64,000 nt of DNA, from contig NZ_CP039424.1 in assembly GCF_005877055.1 (NCBI RefSeq), positions 2,418,001-2,482,000 on the forward strand, read 5' to 3'. Both the position numbers and the translations under genes were made by a program. Shown here one piece after another: positions 53,347-61,609 of this stretch (position 1 is the first letter of the stretch; each line of letters starts with the position of its first letter). The DNA comes from Citricoccus sp. SGAir0253 (GTDB lineage: Bacteria; Actinomycetota; Actinomycetes; Actinomycetales; Micrococcaceae). Below the pieces are notes generated by a model. That model was given only the letters and a program-made list of their open reading frames with translations. It did no database searches and had not been told where the DNA came from.

Positions 53347-55071
53347 ATGACCGACACCACACGGACGGATACCCCCCGCCCCGGCGCCGTGGACCCCGCG
53401 GCGGCCCCGCCGCGCCGCCCCACCGCGATCGACGACCTGGCCGACCGGTACTTCGCCGACACCCTGGCACTGCACCCCGAGGACGCCACGGCACTGGGCC
53501 ACCCCGGGCACGAGACCGAGTACGCGGACTACTCCCCCGCGGGCACGGCCGCACAGGACGAGCTGGACCGCCGCGTGCTGGCCGAGCTGGAGCGGCTCGA
53601 GCCGGCGGACGACGTGGACCGGGTCACCGCCGCGGCCATGCGGGAGCGGATCGGGCTGCAGCGGGAGATCACCGCCACGCGGCGCACCGAGCTGAACAAC
53701 CTCGCCTCCCCCGCGCAGGGCATCCGCGAGGTCCTCGACCTCATGCCCACGGACACCGCGGAGCAGTGGGAGCACATCGCCGGCCGGCTGGCCAACCTGC
53801 CGGCCGCCCTGGAGGGCTACCGCGAGTCCCTGCGGTCCTCGCGCGACGCCGGCCAGGTCCCCGCCCGGCGCCAGGTGGACATCGTCATCGAGCAGGCCGA
53901 GGCCCACTCGGCCCCCGACGGCTTCTTCCCCGGGCTCGTCGAGCGCGCGGCCGCGGCCGGCGTCGTCCCCGGCCCGCTGCTGGCCGAGCTGGAGACCCGG
54001 GCGCGCGGCGCCGGCGAGGCCTACCGCTCGCTCGCGGCCTTCCTGCGCGAGGAGCTGTGGGGCTCCGCCCCCGAGCGCGACGCCGTGGGGACGGACCACT
54101 ACGCCCTGGCCTCCCGTGTCTTCCTGGGCGCCCGGATCGACCTGGCGGAGACCTATGAGTGGGGCCTCGAGGAGCTCGCGCGGATCGTGGCGGCCCAGCA
54201 GGCCGACGCCGAGGCCATCCGGCCCGGGGCCACGATCGAGGAGGCCCGGCAGGTGCTGAACGCCGACCCGGCCCGCCGGCTCGAGGGCACCGGGGCGCTG
54301 CGCGAGTGGATGCAGTCCACCTCGGACGCGGCCCTGGCGGCGATGGGCGCCTACTTCGAGGTCCCGGCGCCCATGGACCGGATCGAGTGCATGATCGCCC
54401 CCACCCAGGAGGGCGGGGTGTACTACACGGGCCCCTCGGAGGACTTCTCCCGGCCGGGCCGCATGTGGTGGTCCGTGCCGCCGGGAGAGGACTCCTTCAC
54501 CACGTGGGAGCAGAGGACGACCGTCTACCACGAGGGCGTGCCGGGGCACCACCTGCAGATCGCCACGGCGATGCTCAACCGCGGCCAGCTCAACGACTGG
54601 CGCCGCAACGCCTGCTGGACCTCGGGCCACGGCGAGGGCTGGGCCCTGTACGCCGAGCGGCTGATGGAGGAGTTCGGCTTCCTCGAGGATCCCGGGGACC
54701 ACCTCGGCATGCTGGACGCACAGCGCATGCGGGCCGCGCGGGTGGTGTTCGACATCGGCGTGCACTGCGGCTTCCGGGCCCCGGAGGAGTACGGGGGCGG
54801 GACGTGGACGCCCGAGTCCGGGTTCGCGTTCCTGCAGCGGCACCTCAACGACACCCCGGGCCAGGTGCGGTTCGAGTTCATCCGCTACCTGGGCTGGCCC
54901 GGGCAGGCCCCGGCCTACAAGGTGGGCCAGCGCATCTGGGAGCAGCTGCGGGCCGAGCACGCCGACCGGGCCGCCCGGCGCGGCGAGGCGTTCGACCTCC
55001 GGGCCTTCCACACCCGCGCCCTGCGCCTGGGCTCGATGGGCCTGGACACCCTGCGGGAGGCGATGGCATGA
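53347..55071 (+). CDS. DUF885 protein (metallopeptidase-like)
   Basis: A 574-residue cytosolic protein of the DUF885 family, with the metal-binding helix TVYHEGVPGHHLQIATAM at about residues 390-410 (HExxxGHH) and a downstream Glu in GHGEGWALYAERLMEEFGF. It has the characteristic GGVYYTGPSEDFSRPGRMWWSVPPGEDSF block and a C-terminal RFEFIRYLGWPGQAPAYKVGQRIWEQL. Family members are annotated as putative dipeptidyl carboxypeptidase-like zinc enzymes, but activity is not proven here. It sits between accE and maf, has its own promoter-like box and looks like an insertion into the acc order I recall as typical. Its stop overlaps maf (ATGA). Confidence 0.88.
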   Translation: MTDTTRTDTPRPGAVDPAAAPPRRPTAIDDLADRYFADTLALHPEDATALGHPGHETEYADYSPAGTAAQDELDRRVLAELERLEPADDVDRVTAAAMRERIGLQREITATRRTELNNLASPAQGIREVLDLMPTDTAEQWEHIAGRLANLPAALEGYRESLRSSRDAGQVPARRQVDIVIEQAEAHSAPDGFFPGLVERAAAAGVVPGPLLAELETRARGAGEAYRSLAAFLREELWGSAPERDAVGTDHYALASRVFLGARIDLAETYEWGLEELARIVAAQQADAEAIRPGATIEEARQVLNADPARRLEGTGALREWMQSTSDAALAAMGAYFEVPAPMDRIECMIAPTQEGGVYYTGPSEDFSRPGRMWWSVPPGEDSFTTWEQRTTVYHEGVPGHHLQIATAMLNRGQLNDWRRNACWTSGHGEGWALYAERLMEEFGFLEDPGDHLGMLDAQRMRAARVVFDIGVHCGFRAPEEYGGGTWTPESGFAFLQRHLNDTPGQVRFEFIRYLGWPGQAPAYKVGQRIWEQLRAEHADRAARRGEAFDLRAFHTRALRLGSMGLDTLREAMA

Positions 55072-55814
55072 GCGCGCCCGTCCGCCCCGGCGGTCGGCCG
55101 GCCCCCCGGCTCGTGCTGGCCTCCGCCTCCCCCGCCCGCGCCCGCATCCTCGAGGCCGCCGGCATCGGCTTCACCGTGATGGTCTCCGAGGTCGACGAGG
55201 ACGCGGTCGCCGAGGCCCACCCCACCGCCGGCCCCGCCGAGATCGCCCTGCTGCTCGCCCACGCCAAGGCCGAGGAGGTCGCGGCCCGCCCGGAGGCGGC
55301 CGGCGCGCTCGTGCTGGGCTGCGACTCGGTGTTCGAGCTCGACGGCACCGCCTACGGCAAGCCGTGGGAACCCGCCGTGGCCGCCGAGCGCTGGCGGCGC
55401 CAGTCCGGGCGGACCGGGCAGCTGCACACCGGGCACTCGCTCATCGACGCCGGGCACCACGGCACGGTGCGCGGGACGGGCCCGGCCGGCGTCGGGACGA
55501 CGGGCGCGCGGACGGCGGGCGCCGGGGCGGGAGGTCCGCGGCCCGACGGCGGCGGGGCGCCCTCGGCCACCGCGCTGTCGACCGCCTCGGTCACCTTCGC
55601 AGAGGTCACGGACGCGGAGATCGCCGCCTACGTGGGGTCCGGGGAGCCGCTGCAGTGCGCTGGCGCCTTCACGATCGACGGGCGCGGCGCCGCCTTCGTG
55701 ACGGCCGTGCACGGGGACCCCAACGCGGTGATCGGCCTGTCCGTCGCCACGCTGCGCGGCCTGCTGCACCAACTGGGCTGGTCGGTGACCGATTTGTGGG
55801 GTTCCTACAACTGA
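55068..55814 (+). CDS. maf: Maf-family nucleoside triphosphate pyrophosphatase
   Basis: House-cleaning NTP pyrophosphatase that removes modified nucleotides such as m7GTP or dTTP. The 248-residue product opens RLVLASASPARARILEAAGIGFTV (family SPRR-like start), has VLGCDSVFELDGTAYGKPWEPA (catalytic Asp) and VTDAEIAAYVGSGEPLQCAGAFTIDGRG. A Gly/Ala/Pro-rich insertion of about 40 residues (around GTVRGTGPAGVGTTGARTAGAGAGG) interrupts the core. Start ATG 55068 overlaps the DUF885 stop. Its last codons contain the first operator copy for the biotin carboxylase gene (55794-55810), so the palindrome is also coding sequence. Confidence 0.9.
   Translation: MSAPVRPGGRPAPRLVLASASPARARILEAAGIGFTVMVSEVDEDAVAEAHPTAGPAEIALLLAHAKAEEVAARPEAAGALVLGCDSVFELDGTAYGKPWEPAVAAERWRRQSGRTGQLHTGHSLIDAGHHGTVRGTGPAGVGTTGARTAGAGAGGPRPDGGGAPSATALSTASVTFAEVTDAEIAAYVGSGEPLQCAGAFTIDGRGAAFVTAVHGDPNAVIGLSVATLRGLLHQLGWSVTDLWGSYN
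55794..55810. promoter_or_regulatory. Operator copy 1 before the biotin carboxylase gene
   Basis: TTGTGGGGTTCCTACAA, at the 3' end of maf. Its centre is 53 bases, about five helical turns, from copy 2, which would suit cooperative binding. Confidence 0.6.
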
Positions 55815-55846
55815 CCAGGCCGGGCGCGGGGAAAAGGCGCCGGATC

Positions 55847-55863
55847 CTGTAGGAATCCCACGG
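55847..55863. promoter_or_regulatory. Operator copy 2 overlapping the biotin carboxylase promoter
   Basis: CTGTAGGAATCCCACGG, the reverse-orientation form of the motif with imperfect outer bases, centred about 16 bases before the -10 box TAGGCT and so over the expected -35 region. A bound regulator would block or contact RNA polymerase. Confidence 0.6.
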
Positions 55864-55870
55864 CCGGGTC

Positions 55871-55876
55871 TAGGCT
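55871..55876 (+). promoter_or_regulatory. -10 box TAGGCT of the biotin carboxylase gene
   Basis: TAGGCT about 73 bases before ATG 55949, leaving a leader with AAGGAG at 55931-55936. Confidence 0.5.
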
Positions 55877-55948
55877 CGCAGGACGGGTCCGCCCCCCAGG
55901 GCGGTCCCCGAGAACACCGCGCAACGCTCGTGAAGGAGTCCCGACCCG

Positions 55949-57763
55949 ATGCCCCAGCCGACGCCGAACGCCCCCGCCCCGCGCCCCTTCTCCCGGGTGC
56001 TCGTGGCCAATCGCGGGGAGATTGCCGTCCGGGTCATCCGGGCCGCCCACGACGAGGGGCTCACGGCCGTGGCCGTGTACGCGGAACCGGACCGCGACGC
56101 CCTGCACGTGCGGATGGCCGACGACGCGATCGCCCTCGGCGGGACCACCGCGGCCGAGTCCTACCTGCTGGCGGACAGGATCCTGGCCGCCGCCGCGAGT
56201 TCCGGCGCGGACGCCGTGCACCCGGGCTACGGCTTCCTGTCCGAGAACGCCGACTTCGCCCGCGCCGTCCAGGCCGCGGGCCTGGTCTGGATCGGCCCGC
56301 CGCCGGAGGCGATCGAGCGGCTCGGCGACAAGGTCTCCGCCCGTCACCTCGCCCAGGAGGTGGGCGCCCCGCTCGTGCCCGGCACCGCGGACCCCGTCTC
56401 CGGCGCCGACGAGGTGCTGGCCTTCGCCGACGCCCACGGGCTGCCCCTGGCCATCAAGGCCGCGCACGGCGGCGGCGGCCGCGGCATCAAGGTGGCCCGC
56501 ACGCGCGAGGAGATCCCCGAACTGTTCGAGTCGGCGGTGCGCGAGGCCACGGCGGCGTTCGGCCGGGGCGAGTGCTTCGTGGAGCGCTTCCTGGACGCGC
56601 CGCGGCACGTGGAGACCCAGTGCCTGGCGGACGCGGCCGGCACCGTGGTGGTGGTCTCCACGCGCGACTGCTCCCTGCAGCGGCGCAACCAGAAGCTGGT
56701 GGAGGAGGCCCCCGCCCCCTTCCTCACCCCCGAGCAGCAGGAGCGCCTGTACTCCGCCTCCAAGGACCTGCTGCGCGCCGCCGGCTACGTGGGCGCCGGC
56801 ACGTGCGAGTTCCTCGTGGGCACGGACGGCACGATCTCCTTCCTCGAGGTGAACACCCGGCTGCAGGTCGAGCACCCGGTCTCCGAGGAGGTCACGGGAC
56901 TGGACCTGGTCCGGGAGCAGTTCCGGATCGCCCGCGGCGAGGCACTGGGCTACGACGACCCCGCGGTGCGGGGGCACTCCTTCGAGTTCCGGATCAACGG
57001 CGAGGACCCGGGCCGCAACTTCATGCCCGCCCCCGGCACGCTGACCCGGTTCCGGCTGCCCTCCGGCCCCGGGGTGCGCGTGGACACCGGCGTGGAGGAG
57101 GGCGAGACGATCACGGGTGCCTTCGACTCCATGGTGGCCAAGCTCGTCGTCACCGGCGCCACGCGCCGGCAGGCCCTCGAGCGCTCCCGCCGGGCCCTGG
57201 CCGAGATGCAGGTGGCCGGCATGCCCACCGTGCTGCCGTTCCACCGCGCGGTGGTCGCCGACCCCGCCTTCGCCCCGCGGGACGGGGAGTCCTTCTCCGT
57301 GCACACGCGGTGGATCGAGACCGACTTCGAGAACACCATCGCCCCGTACGCGGCCCCCGCCGGCGCGGACGAGGCGCCCGAGCCGGAGGACCGCAGGTCC
57401 GTCACCGTGGAGGTCAACGGCAAGCGCGTCGAGGTCACCCTGCCCGCCATCCTCGGGGCGATCTCGACCGTGGCCGGCACCACCAAGGCCGGGGCGCGCC
57501 GGCGCAAGTCCCGGGGCAGCCGCGGCGCCACGGCCACCGGCACGGACGGGGACACCCTCACCTCGCCGATGCAGGGCACGATCGTCAAGGTCGCCGCGGG
57601 TGTCGGGGACGTCGTCGCGGAGGGGGACCTGATCGTGGTGCTCGAGGCGATGAAGATGGAGCAGCCGCTCACCGCCCACAAGTCCGGCACCCTCACGGAG
57701 CTGTCCGCCGAGCCGGGCGCCACGGTGACCGCCGGCGCGGCGATCGCGGTCATCGCCGACTGA
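55949..57763 (+). CDS. accBC: Acyl-CoA carboxylase alpha subunit (biotin carboxylase-BCCP)
   Basis: ATP-dependent carboxylation of biotin plus the carrier domain, in one 604-residue chain. It has [38 protein letters not shown], the ATP-grasp [62 protein letters not shown] and a C-terminal BCCP with biotinyl Lys569 in [13 protein letters not shown] Ser/Arg/Gly-rich linker ([19 protein letters not shown]) precedes the BCCP. Start ATG 55949, leader with AAGGAG. Its two upstream operators match the accD one, so alpha and beta genes, though 4.5 kb apart, are probably co-regulated. Its stop overlaps the convergent glycosyltransferase gene by about 14 bases. Confidence 0.96.
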   Translation: MPQPTPNAPAPRPFSRVLVANRGEIAVRVIRAAHDEGLTAVAVYAEPDRDALHVRMADDAIALGGTTAAESYLLADRILAAAASSGADAVHPGYGFLSENADFARAVQAAGLVWIGPPPEAIERLGDKVSARHLAQEVGAPLVPGTADPVSGADEVLAFADAHGLPLAIKAAHGGGGRGIKVARTREEIPELFESAVREATAAFGRGECFVERFLDAPRHVETQCLADAAGTVVVVSTRDCSLQRRNQKLVEEAPAPFLTPEQQERLYSASKDLLRAAGYVGAGTCEFLVGTDGTISFLEVNTRLQVEHPVSEEVTGLDLVREQFRIARGEALGYDDPAVRGHSFEFRINGEDPGRNFMPAPGTLTRFRLPSGPGVRVDTGVEEGETITGAFDSMVAKLVVTGATRRQALERSRRALAEMQVAGMPTVLPFHRAVVADPAFAPRDGESFSVHTRWIETDFENTIAPYAAPAGADEAPEPEDRRSVTVEVNGKRVEVTLPAILGAISTVAGTTKAGARRRKSRGSRGATATGTDGDTLTSPMQGTIVKVAAGVGDVVAEGDLIVVLEAMKMEQPLTAHKSGTLTELSAEPGATVTAGAAIAVIAD

Positions 57764-58919
57764 CCGCGCCGTCCGGTCCCGTGCCGCCCGGTGCGGGACC
57801 CGGCGGGGCGGGACCCGAGGGGGCGGGACGTGAGGGCGCCGTCGCCACCGGCCGCCGCGCGGCGGCCGGCGCCGGGGCGGGGGCGGGGGCGGCGCCGTCG
57901 AGCACCCGCCGGTACACCGCCTCGTAGCCGGCGGCCATGGTGGCCGGGACGAACCGCTCGAGCACCTCCCGCCGGCACCGGCGGGGATCGATCCGCCCGA
58001 CCTCCGCGAGCGCCGGGACCAGGTCCTCGACCCGGTCCCGCACCAGGCCCGTCACGCCGTCCGTGATGATCTCCGGGACCGCCCCGCGGGGCATCGTCAC
58101 CACGGGGGTGCCCGCGGCGAGCGCCTCGATCAGCACCATCCCGAAGGGCTCCTCCCACTGCAGCGGGAACAGCAGGCAGCGGGCGGCGGCGAGGGCCTCG
58201 GCCTTGGCGGGTCCGCACAGCTCGCCCAGCCACTCCACCCCCGGCCCGAGCCGCGGGCGGATCTCGGCCTCGAAGTACCGGCGTTCCGGCGGCTCGGTGC
58301 ACTTCGCCGCGATCCGGATCCGCCGGCCCGCCGCCCGGGCCACGTCGATCGCCAGGTGCATGCCCTTGTCCGGGGTGCACCGGCCCAGGAACAGCACCCA
58401 GTCCTCCTTCCGGTCGCGGAAGGGCGAGCACGTGGGGTCCAGGGCGTTGTGCACGGTCCCGGCCCAGTGCAGGTCCGGGGCGAGCGCCCGCTGGGCGTGC
58501 GAGATCGCCACCAGGTGCGCGCTGCGGCCCACGGACCGGTAGTACCCGCCCGGCTCCCCGGCGACCGGGCCGTGCACGGTCACGACCGTCGGGACGGCCC
58601 GGCCCCGGGCCTGGAGCGGGCCGAGCAGGGTGTGGTCGTGGACCAGGTCCACCGCGAGGCCGTCGAGGACCTCGGCGACGGCGGCGGCGTGGACGGCCTC
58701 GGGCAGCACCTCCCTCAGGCGCTCCCGCTGGGGGACGGCGTAGGTCCGGCGGAACCGGGCCCTCGTGCCGTGTCCCCCGGCGCCGACCAGCGTGACGTCG
58801 TGGCCGCGCTCCACGAGGGCGTCGACGAGATGCGCGAGCACCAGCTCGATCCCGCCGTAGCCCCGCGGGGGCACCTCGAAGAACGGCGGGGCCACCATGG
58901 CGATGCGCAGCGAGTCCAT
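57750..58919 (-). CDS. GT4-type glycosyltransferase
   Basis: A 389-residue GT-B glycosyltransferase. [45 protein letters not shown] is the usual N-terminal Rossmann start with [29 protein letters not shown] and [39 protein letters not shown] carry the donor-site Glu pair and the family E-x7-E block. A Pro/Ala tail ends the protein. ATG 58919 is preceded by GAGAGGA; an earlier in-frame ATG is weaker. It follows the debranching-enzyme-like gene by 55 bases on the same strand, suggesting a role in alpha-glucan or trehalose/glycogen metabolism, but substrate is unproven. Confidence 0.88.
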   Translation of the reverse strand: MDSLRIAMVAPPFFEVPPRGYGGIELVLAHLVDALVERGHDVTLVGAGGHGTRARFRRTYAVPQRERLREVLPEAVHAAAVAEVLDGLAVDLVHDHTLLGPLQARGRAVPTVVTVHGPVAGEPGGYYRSVGRSAHLVAISHAQRALAPDLHWAGTVHNALDPTCSPFRDRKEDWVLFLGRCTPDKGMHLAIDVARAAGRRIRIAAKCTEPPERRYFEAEIRPRLGPGVEWLGELCGPAKAEALAAARCLLFPLQWEEPFGMVLIEALAAGTPVVTMPRGAVPEIITDGVTGLVRDRVEDLVPALAEVGRIDPRRCRREVLERFVPATMAAGYEAVYRRVLDGAAPAPAPAPAAARRPVATAPSRPAPSGPAPPGPAPGGTGPDGAVSRR

Positions 58920-58974
58920 CGGCTTCCTCTCCCAGGGACCCCTCCGCTGTGGCACGTCTCGACCACCGGTCCCC

Positions 58975-61110
58975 TCAGGGGGACCCGGGCTCGCCGCAGG
59001 CGCACGGCTCGGCGCTGACCGTCATCCCGTCGGCGAGCCCCGTCACGGTGGCCTGCCCGTCCCGGACCTCGACGTCCACCAGCGCGTCGCCGAGGCGCAG
59101 GCCGCGGATCGTGAGCGGCTGCAGCTCCGCCGGCAGCCGAGGGTCCAGGCGCAGGTGCCGGTGCGGGAAGCACGGCCTGGCCCCCAGCAGCATCCGGGTC
59201 AGCTCCACCGGCGCCGCGGAGGCCCAGGCCTGGGGCGAGCAGGCCGCCGGGTAGGGCACCGCCTGGGCGTACTCGTCGGCGTCGAAGCCGCACATCAGCT
59301 CCGGCAGCCGGCCCCCGAACTCCGTGGCCGCGCCGTACAGCGCGCGGGCGACGCGGGCGGCGTGCTCGACGAAGCCGTACCGGCGCAGCCCGGTGGCGAT
59401 GATGGCGTTGTCGTGGGGCCAGATCGAGCCGATGTGGTAGCTCATGGGGTTGTACGCGCCCATCGTGCTGGCGAGGGTGCGCACCCCCCAGCGGGTGAAC
59501 ATCGCCGGGGAGAGCAGGTGGTCGGCCACGGAGGCCGCGTGCTCCTGCGCCACGATGCCCGTCCACAGGGCGTGCCCCATGTTCGAGGCCAGCGAGTCCA
59601 CGGGGTCCTTGTCCCCGTCCAGCGCGATCGCGTACCAGCCGCGCTCGGGCAGCCAGAAGGCCTCCTCGAAGCGCTCCCGCAACCGGGCCGCGCGGTCCCG
59701 GAACGCCCGTGCGGTCCCGGCGTCGTCCTCGAGCGCCTCGGCGAGCAGGGCGCGGGCCAGGTAGGCGCCGTAGACGTACGCCTGGACCTCCACGAGCGCG
59801 ATGGGGCCCCGGGGGATCCGGCCCGAGGCGTCCGTGATGCCGTCGTGGGAGTCCTTCCACCCCTGGTTCACCAGTCCGCGGTCGGTGCCGCGCTGGTACT
59901 CCACGAAGCCGTCGCCGTCCCGGTCGCCGTGGCGCTCCACCCACTCCAGCGCGCGGTCCACGTGGGGCAGCAGGGCCCGCAGCCGGTCCGGCGGGGCGCC
60001 CCAGCGCAGCAGCTCGCCCACGAGGATGACGAACAGCGGCGTGGCGTCGGCCGTGCCGTAGTAGACGTTGCCGCCCAGGGCGTCCGCGGCGTCCACGCCG
60101 AACCGCATCTCGTGCAGGATCCGGCCCGGCTGCTCCTCGGTGACCGGGTCCTCGCGGGCGCCCTGGTACTTCGCGAGCGCCTCGGCGGTGCCGAGGGCGA
60201 GCGAGGGGCTCAGGGACAGGGTCATCAGCGCGGTGAGGATGGAGTCCCGGCCGAACAGGGCCATGAACCAGGGCGCGCCGGCGGCCACCGCCACGGCCTT
60301 CGGATCGGTCGGGTCGTAGATGCGCAGGGACTCCAGGTCGCGGCCGCTCGTGCGCAGGGTCTCCAGCAGCTCGGGGTCGGGCACCATGACCGTGGGCGTC
60401 TCCCCCCGCCACGCCGTGCGCCGCACCGCCGGCAGCATCCGGGTGACGGGTTGGTCCTCCGGGAACGCCAGGTCCGGCCGCACGCCGTCGATGACGGGTT
60501 CGACGTGCAGCGAGGTCCTCCACTGTCCCCGCGCCGGGACCACCACCCGGAACGTGATGGCGTCGGGCAGCATGGTCGCCCCCACCACCGAGACCACCGT
60601 GCCCCGGCTGTGCCCCTGCCATCGCCGGGTCAGGTGCAGCTCGTCCTCCCCGTGCTGGATGGAGTGCTCGCCCCGGCTCTCGACGTGGCCCGCCTTGACC
60701 TCGAAGAGGTCGCCGAAGTCGGCGTCCACGTGCACGGTCATCGCGAACGCCGCCGTCTCGGCCCCGAGGTTGCGCACCACGAGGTCCTCGCGCATGCTCG
60801 CGCCGATGAACCGGTGGCGCTCGACCACGAGGGTGGAGTCGGCCAGGCCGGCCCGCGGCCGGGCCCGGCCGATGAAGGTGCCGCGGTAGGTCTCCTCCGC
60901 CAGGACGGTGAGGGGCTCCACCGGATCCCCGTCGAGGCGGAGCTCCCAGCGGGAGAGCACCCGGGTGTCCCGCAGGAACAGGCCCTGCGCGGCGCCGGGG
61001 GTGATGTCCCCCGAGGCCTCGGACAGGCAGAAGGACGAGCCCTCCAGGAGGGTCACCGTGCCGGACGAGACGCCTCCCGGCGATCCGGCGAAGTTCCACG
61101 CGAGCGTCAC
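58975..61110 (-). CDS. Amylo-alpha-1,6-glucosidase-like protein
   Basis: A 711-residue glycoside hydrolase of the glycogen-debranching/GH15-like clan, predicted cytosolic. The N-terminal beta domain contains GSSFCLSEASGDITPGAAQGLFLRDTRVLSRWEL. The (alpha/alpha)6 catalytic barrel has GAPWFMALFGRDSILTALMTL, GGNVYYGTADATPLFVILVGELL, NQGWKDSHDGITDASGR and SYHIGSIWPHDNAIIATGL. These carry the conserved acidic residues of the clan (Asp in KDSHDG, Asp in PHDNA). GTG 61110 is used, with GGAGG upstream. It may remove alpha-1,6 branches of glycogen or act on a related glucan. Confidence 0.88.
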   Translation of the reverse strand: MTLAWNFAGSPGGVSSGTVTLLEGSSFCLSEASGDITPGAAQGLFLRDTRVLSRWELRLDGDPVEPLTVLAEETYRGTFIGRARPRAGLADSTLVVERHRFIGASMREDLVVRNLGAETAAFAMTVHVDADFGDLFEVKAGHVESRGEHSIQHGEDELHLTRRWQGHSRGTVVSVVGATMLPDAITFRVVVPARGQWRTSLHVEPVIDGVRPDLAFPEDQPVTRMLPAVRRTAWRGETPTVMVPDPELLETLRTSGRDLESLRIYDPTDPKAVAVAAGAPWFMALFGRDSILTALMTLSLSPSLALGTAEALAKYQGAREDPVTEEQPGRILHEMRFGVDAADALGGNVYYGTADATPLFVILVGELLRWGAPPDRLRALLPHVDRALEWVERHGDRDGDGFVEYQRGTDRGLVNQGWKDSHDGITDASGRIPRGPIALVEVQAYVYGAYLARALLAEALEDDAGTARAFRDRAARLRERFEEAFWLPERGWYAIALDGDKDPVDSLASNMGHALWTGIVAQEHAASVADHLLSPAMFTRWGVRTLASTMGAYNPMSYHIGSIWPHDNAIIATGLRRYGFVEHAARVARALYGAATEFGGRLPELMCGFDADEYAQAVPYPAACSPQAWASAAPVELTRMLLGARPCFPHRHLRLDPRLPAELQPLTIRGLRLGDALVDVEVRDGQATVTGLADGMTVSAEPCACGEPGSP

Positions 61111-61232
61111 CCTGCACCTCCGGTTCCGAAGCGGTGCCCCGCACCGCGCCCCTGCGTCGGTCCCCGCCCCCCTCCCGGGCGGCGCCCGGCGGCCGGCTCG
61201 ACTGGTCGTGGCGTGAATGGTAGACCCGCCCC

Positions 61233-61310
61233 CGGCCCGGGCGACAGGGTAGGGACCACGGCCCGGGCGACGGGGTACGGACCCCGGCCCGGGCGACGGG
61301 GTGCGGACCC
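61233..61310. repeat. 26-bp tandem repeat, three copies
   Basis: Units 61233-61258, 61259-61284 and 61285-61310, sharing CGGCCCGGGCGAC then nGGGTnnGGACC. Units 2 and 3 differ by one base; unit 1 differs at more positions. Non-coding, so copy number could vary without breaking a gene. Confidence 0.85.
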
Positions 61311-61386
61311 CGGACAGGCCGGGCCCCCCGGAGAGGCACCCGCGCGGACCGGCCATGTCCTCGCCGCCCCCCCCGGAGTGCTTCGG

Positions 61387-61414
61387 GGGCAGAAACCACC
61401 GGTTGCTTCTGCCC
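61387..61414. promoter_or_regulatory. Hairpin upstream of the MHS transporter
   Basis: GGGCAGAA at 61387-61394 is the reverse complement of TTCTGCCC at 61407-61414, with a twelve-base loop. Role unknown; possible operator or attenuator-like element. Confidence 0.45.
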
Positions 61415-61609
61415 GCAAAGCCTCCCAGGAACAAGGCTGTCTCATTATGTGGACCGACTGCCCGTCATCTGGACGCGCGCGTAGGATGGATGGGCCACGC
61501 GGCCGGTTCCCACCGGCGTGCCGGACCCTCCCAGGCGCCCCCGCGGCGCCGGCCACGGACCGTTGCACGGCGTGGCCGTCATCGCCATCCTCACCTCAGG
61601 AGCATTGCC

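Larger units (their letters stand above)
61111..61609. other. 499-base divergent promoter region
   Basis: Between the debranching-enzyme gene (minus) and the MHS transporter (plus). It holds a 26-bp repeat in three copies (61233-61310), a hairpin (61387-61414) and, near the plus-strand gene, A/T-richer sequence around TCATTATGTGG (about 61441-61451) and TAGGAT at about 61482-61487, both usable as -10 boxes. No gene or RNA is recognised. Confidence 0.5.

Noticed and set aside
61233-61310. CRISPR-like array
   Set aside because: Units are directly adjacent with no unique spacers and no cas genes lie in the window; it is a simple tandem repeat.
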